Assembly: GCA_023430625.1 (NCBI GenBank)
Contig: JAEZAA010000213.1
Coordinates: 1 to 25,067 of the forward strand
Reading direction: 5' to 3'
Length of the DNA stretch: 25,067 nucleotides
Source of the DNA: Pseudomonadota bacterium
GTDB taxonomy: Bacteria; Pseudomonadota; Gammaproteobacteria; Pseudomonadales; Oleiphilaceae
Position numbers and translations under genes: made by a program. Numbering within the stretch: position 1 is the first letter of the stretch; each line of letters begins with the position of its first letter. Below are positions 24,776 to 25,067 of the stretch, piece after piece. A model generated the notes under the pieces. That model saw only the letters and a program-made list of their open reading frames with translations. It did not search any database and was not told the origin of the DNA.

Positions 24776-25067
24776 TCAACCCTTGAACGAGTGGAGCTGG
24801 TTCATGGCCTTGGCTTGTTCGCCCTGGGTCAGCAGCGGGAGAATCCGCGCACATTCCTCGGCCATGGCATCAAAGCTTTGGCGTTCGCTGATGCCAAAGC
24901 GGCCCAGGACATAATTCACCACCAGGGACTTCTCGCCCGGATGGCCGATGCCCAGGCGTAGGCGGTGAAATTCGTTGCTGCCTAAGTGAGCGATGATATC
25001 GCGCAGCCCGTTGTGGCCACCGTGGCCGCCACTTTTCTTGATGCGTGCAGTGCCAGCGGGGATATCC
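24776..25067 (-). CDS. pth: Peptidyl-tRNA hydrolase, C-terminal part (cut by window end)
   Basis: The minus strand encodes about 96 C-terminal residues: DIPAGTARIKKSGGHGGHNG, then LRDIIAHLGSNEFHRLRLGI and the tail to QLHSFKG. GGHGGHNGLRDI is a conserved Pth segment. The enzyme releases tRNA from prematurely dropped peptidyl-tRNA. The catalytic His and the N-terminus lie beyond the window. The stop is TGA at 24778-24776, 121 bases before the ychF start. Confidence 0.95.
   Translation of the reverse strand, partial: DIPAGTARIKKSGGHGGHNGLRDIIAHLGSNEFHRLRLGIGHPGEKSLVVNYVLGRFGISERQSFDAMAEECARILPLLTQGEQAKAMNQLHSFKG

Overview
The window looks like part of a gammaproteobacterial chromosome. The right-hand gene order (rnr-rlmB-rpsF-rpsR-DUF2232-rplI-dnaB-alr, then fabB, a PlsC-type acyltransferase, tRNA-Met, ychF, pth) and the protein sequences resemble Pseudomonas, Marinobacter and Alcanivorax-type lineages. 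No single gene lets me name the genus. A conserved, GC-rich core (about 9851 to the end) is joined to a compositionally mixed accessory region (1 to about 9850).

Accessory region. It contains a 9-bp tandem repeat at the left edge, a small zinc-ribbon membrane protein, a serine resolvase, an apparently intact type III-like restriction-modification pair (mod-res), and the decayed end of what looks like a type I R-M locus: a frameshifted HsdR-like tail followed by a YgjP-like metallopeptidase pseudogene with a frameshift and three in-frame stops. Next come three tightly packed genes that I read as a tripartite toxin-antitoxin-chaperone (TAC) system: an MqsR-like toxin, an MqsA-like antitoxin with a C-terminal extension, and a SecB-like chaperone. 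A multi-pass membrane protein of unknown function follows. The region abuts the 3' end of a tRNA-Leu(CAG) gene on the minus strand, the usual geometry of a genomic island integrated at a tRNA. The far junction and any tyrosine integrase lie outside the window.

Core region. Divergent promoters between 9938 and 10257 serve tRNA-Leu (minus) and rnr (plus). RNase R and RlmB act on RNA; a promoter then starts the ribosomal-protein cluster rpsF-rpsR-DUF2232-rplI, which ends in a hairpin terminator. dnaB follows, split by a 501-residue intein placed inside the Walker A loop. The intein carries both LAGLIDADG motifs and an extra Cro/C1-type helix-turn-helix between them. alr overlaps the dnaB stop. 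After a strong terminator come an RmlD-like protein with altered catalytic motifs, fabB (minus), the divergent acyltransferase (plus), a bidirectional terminator, tRNA-Met (minus) with a near-consensus promoter, ychF (minus) and the C-terminal part of pth (minus, cut by the window end).

Most noteworthy are the TAC operon with a palindrome that may be its operator, the HTH-containing DnaB intein, and the island boundary at tRNA-Leu with its nearby repeats.
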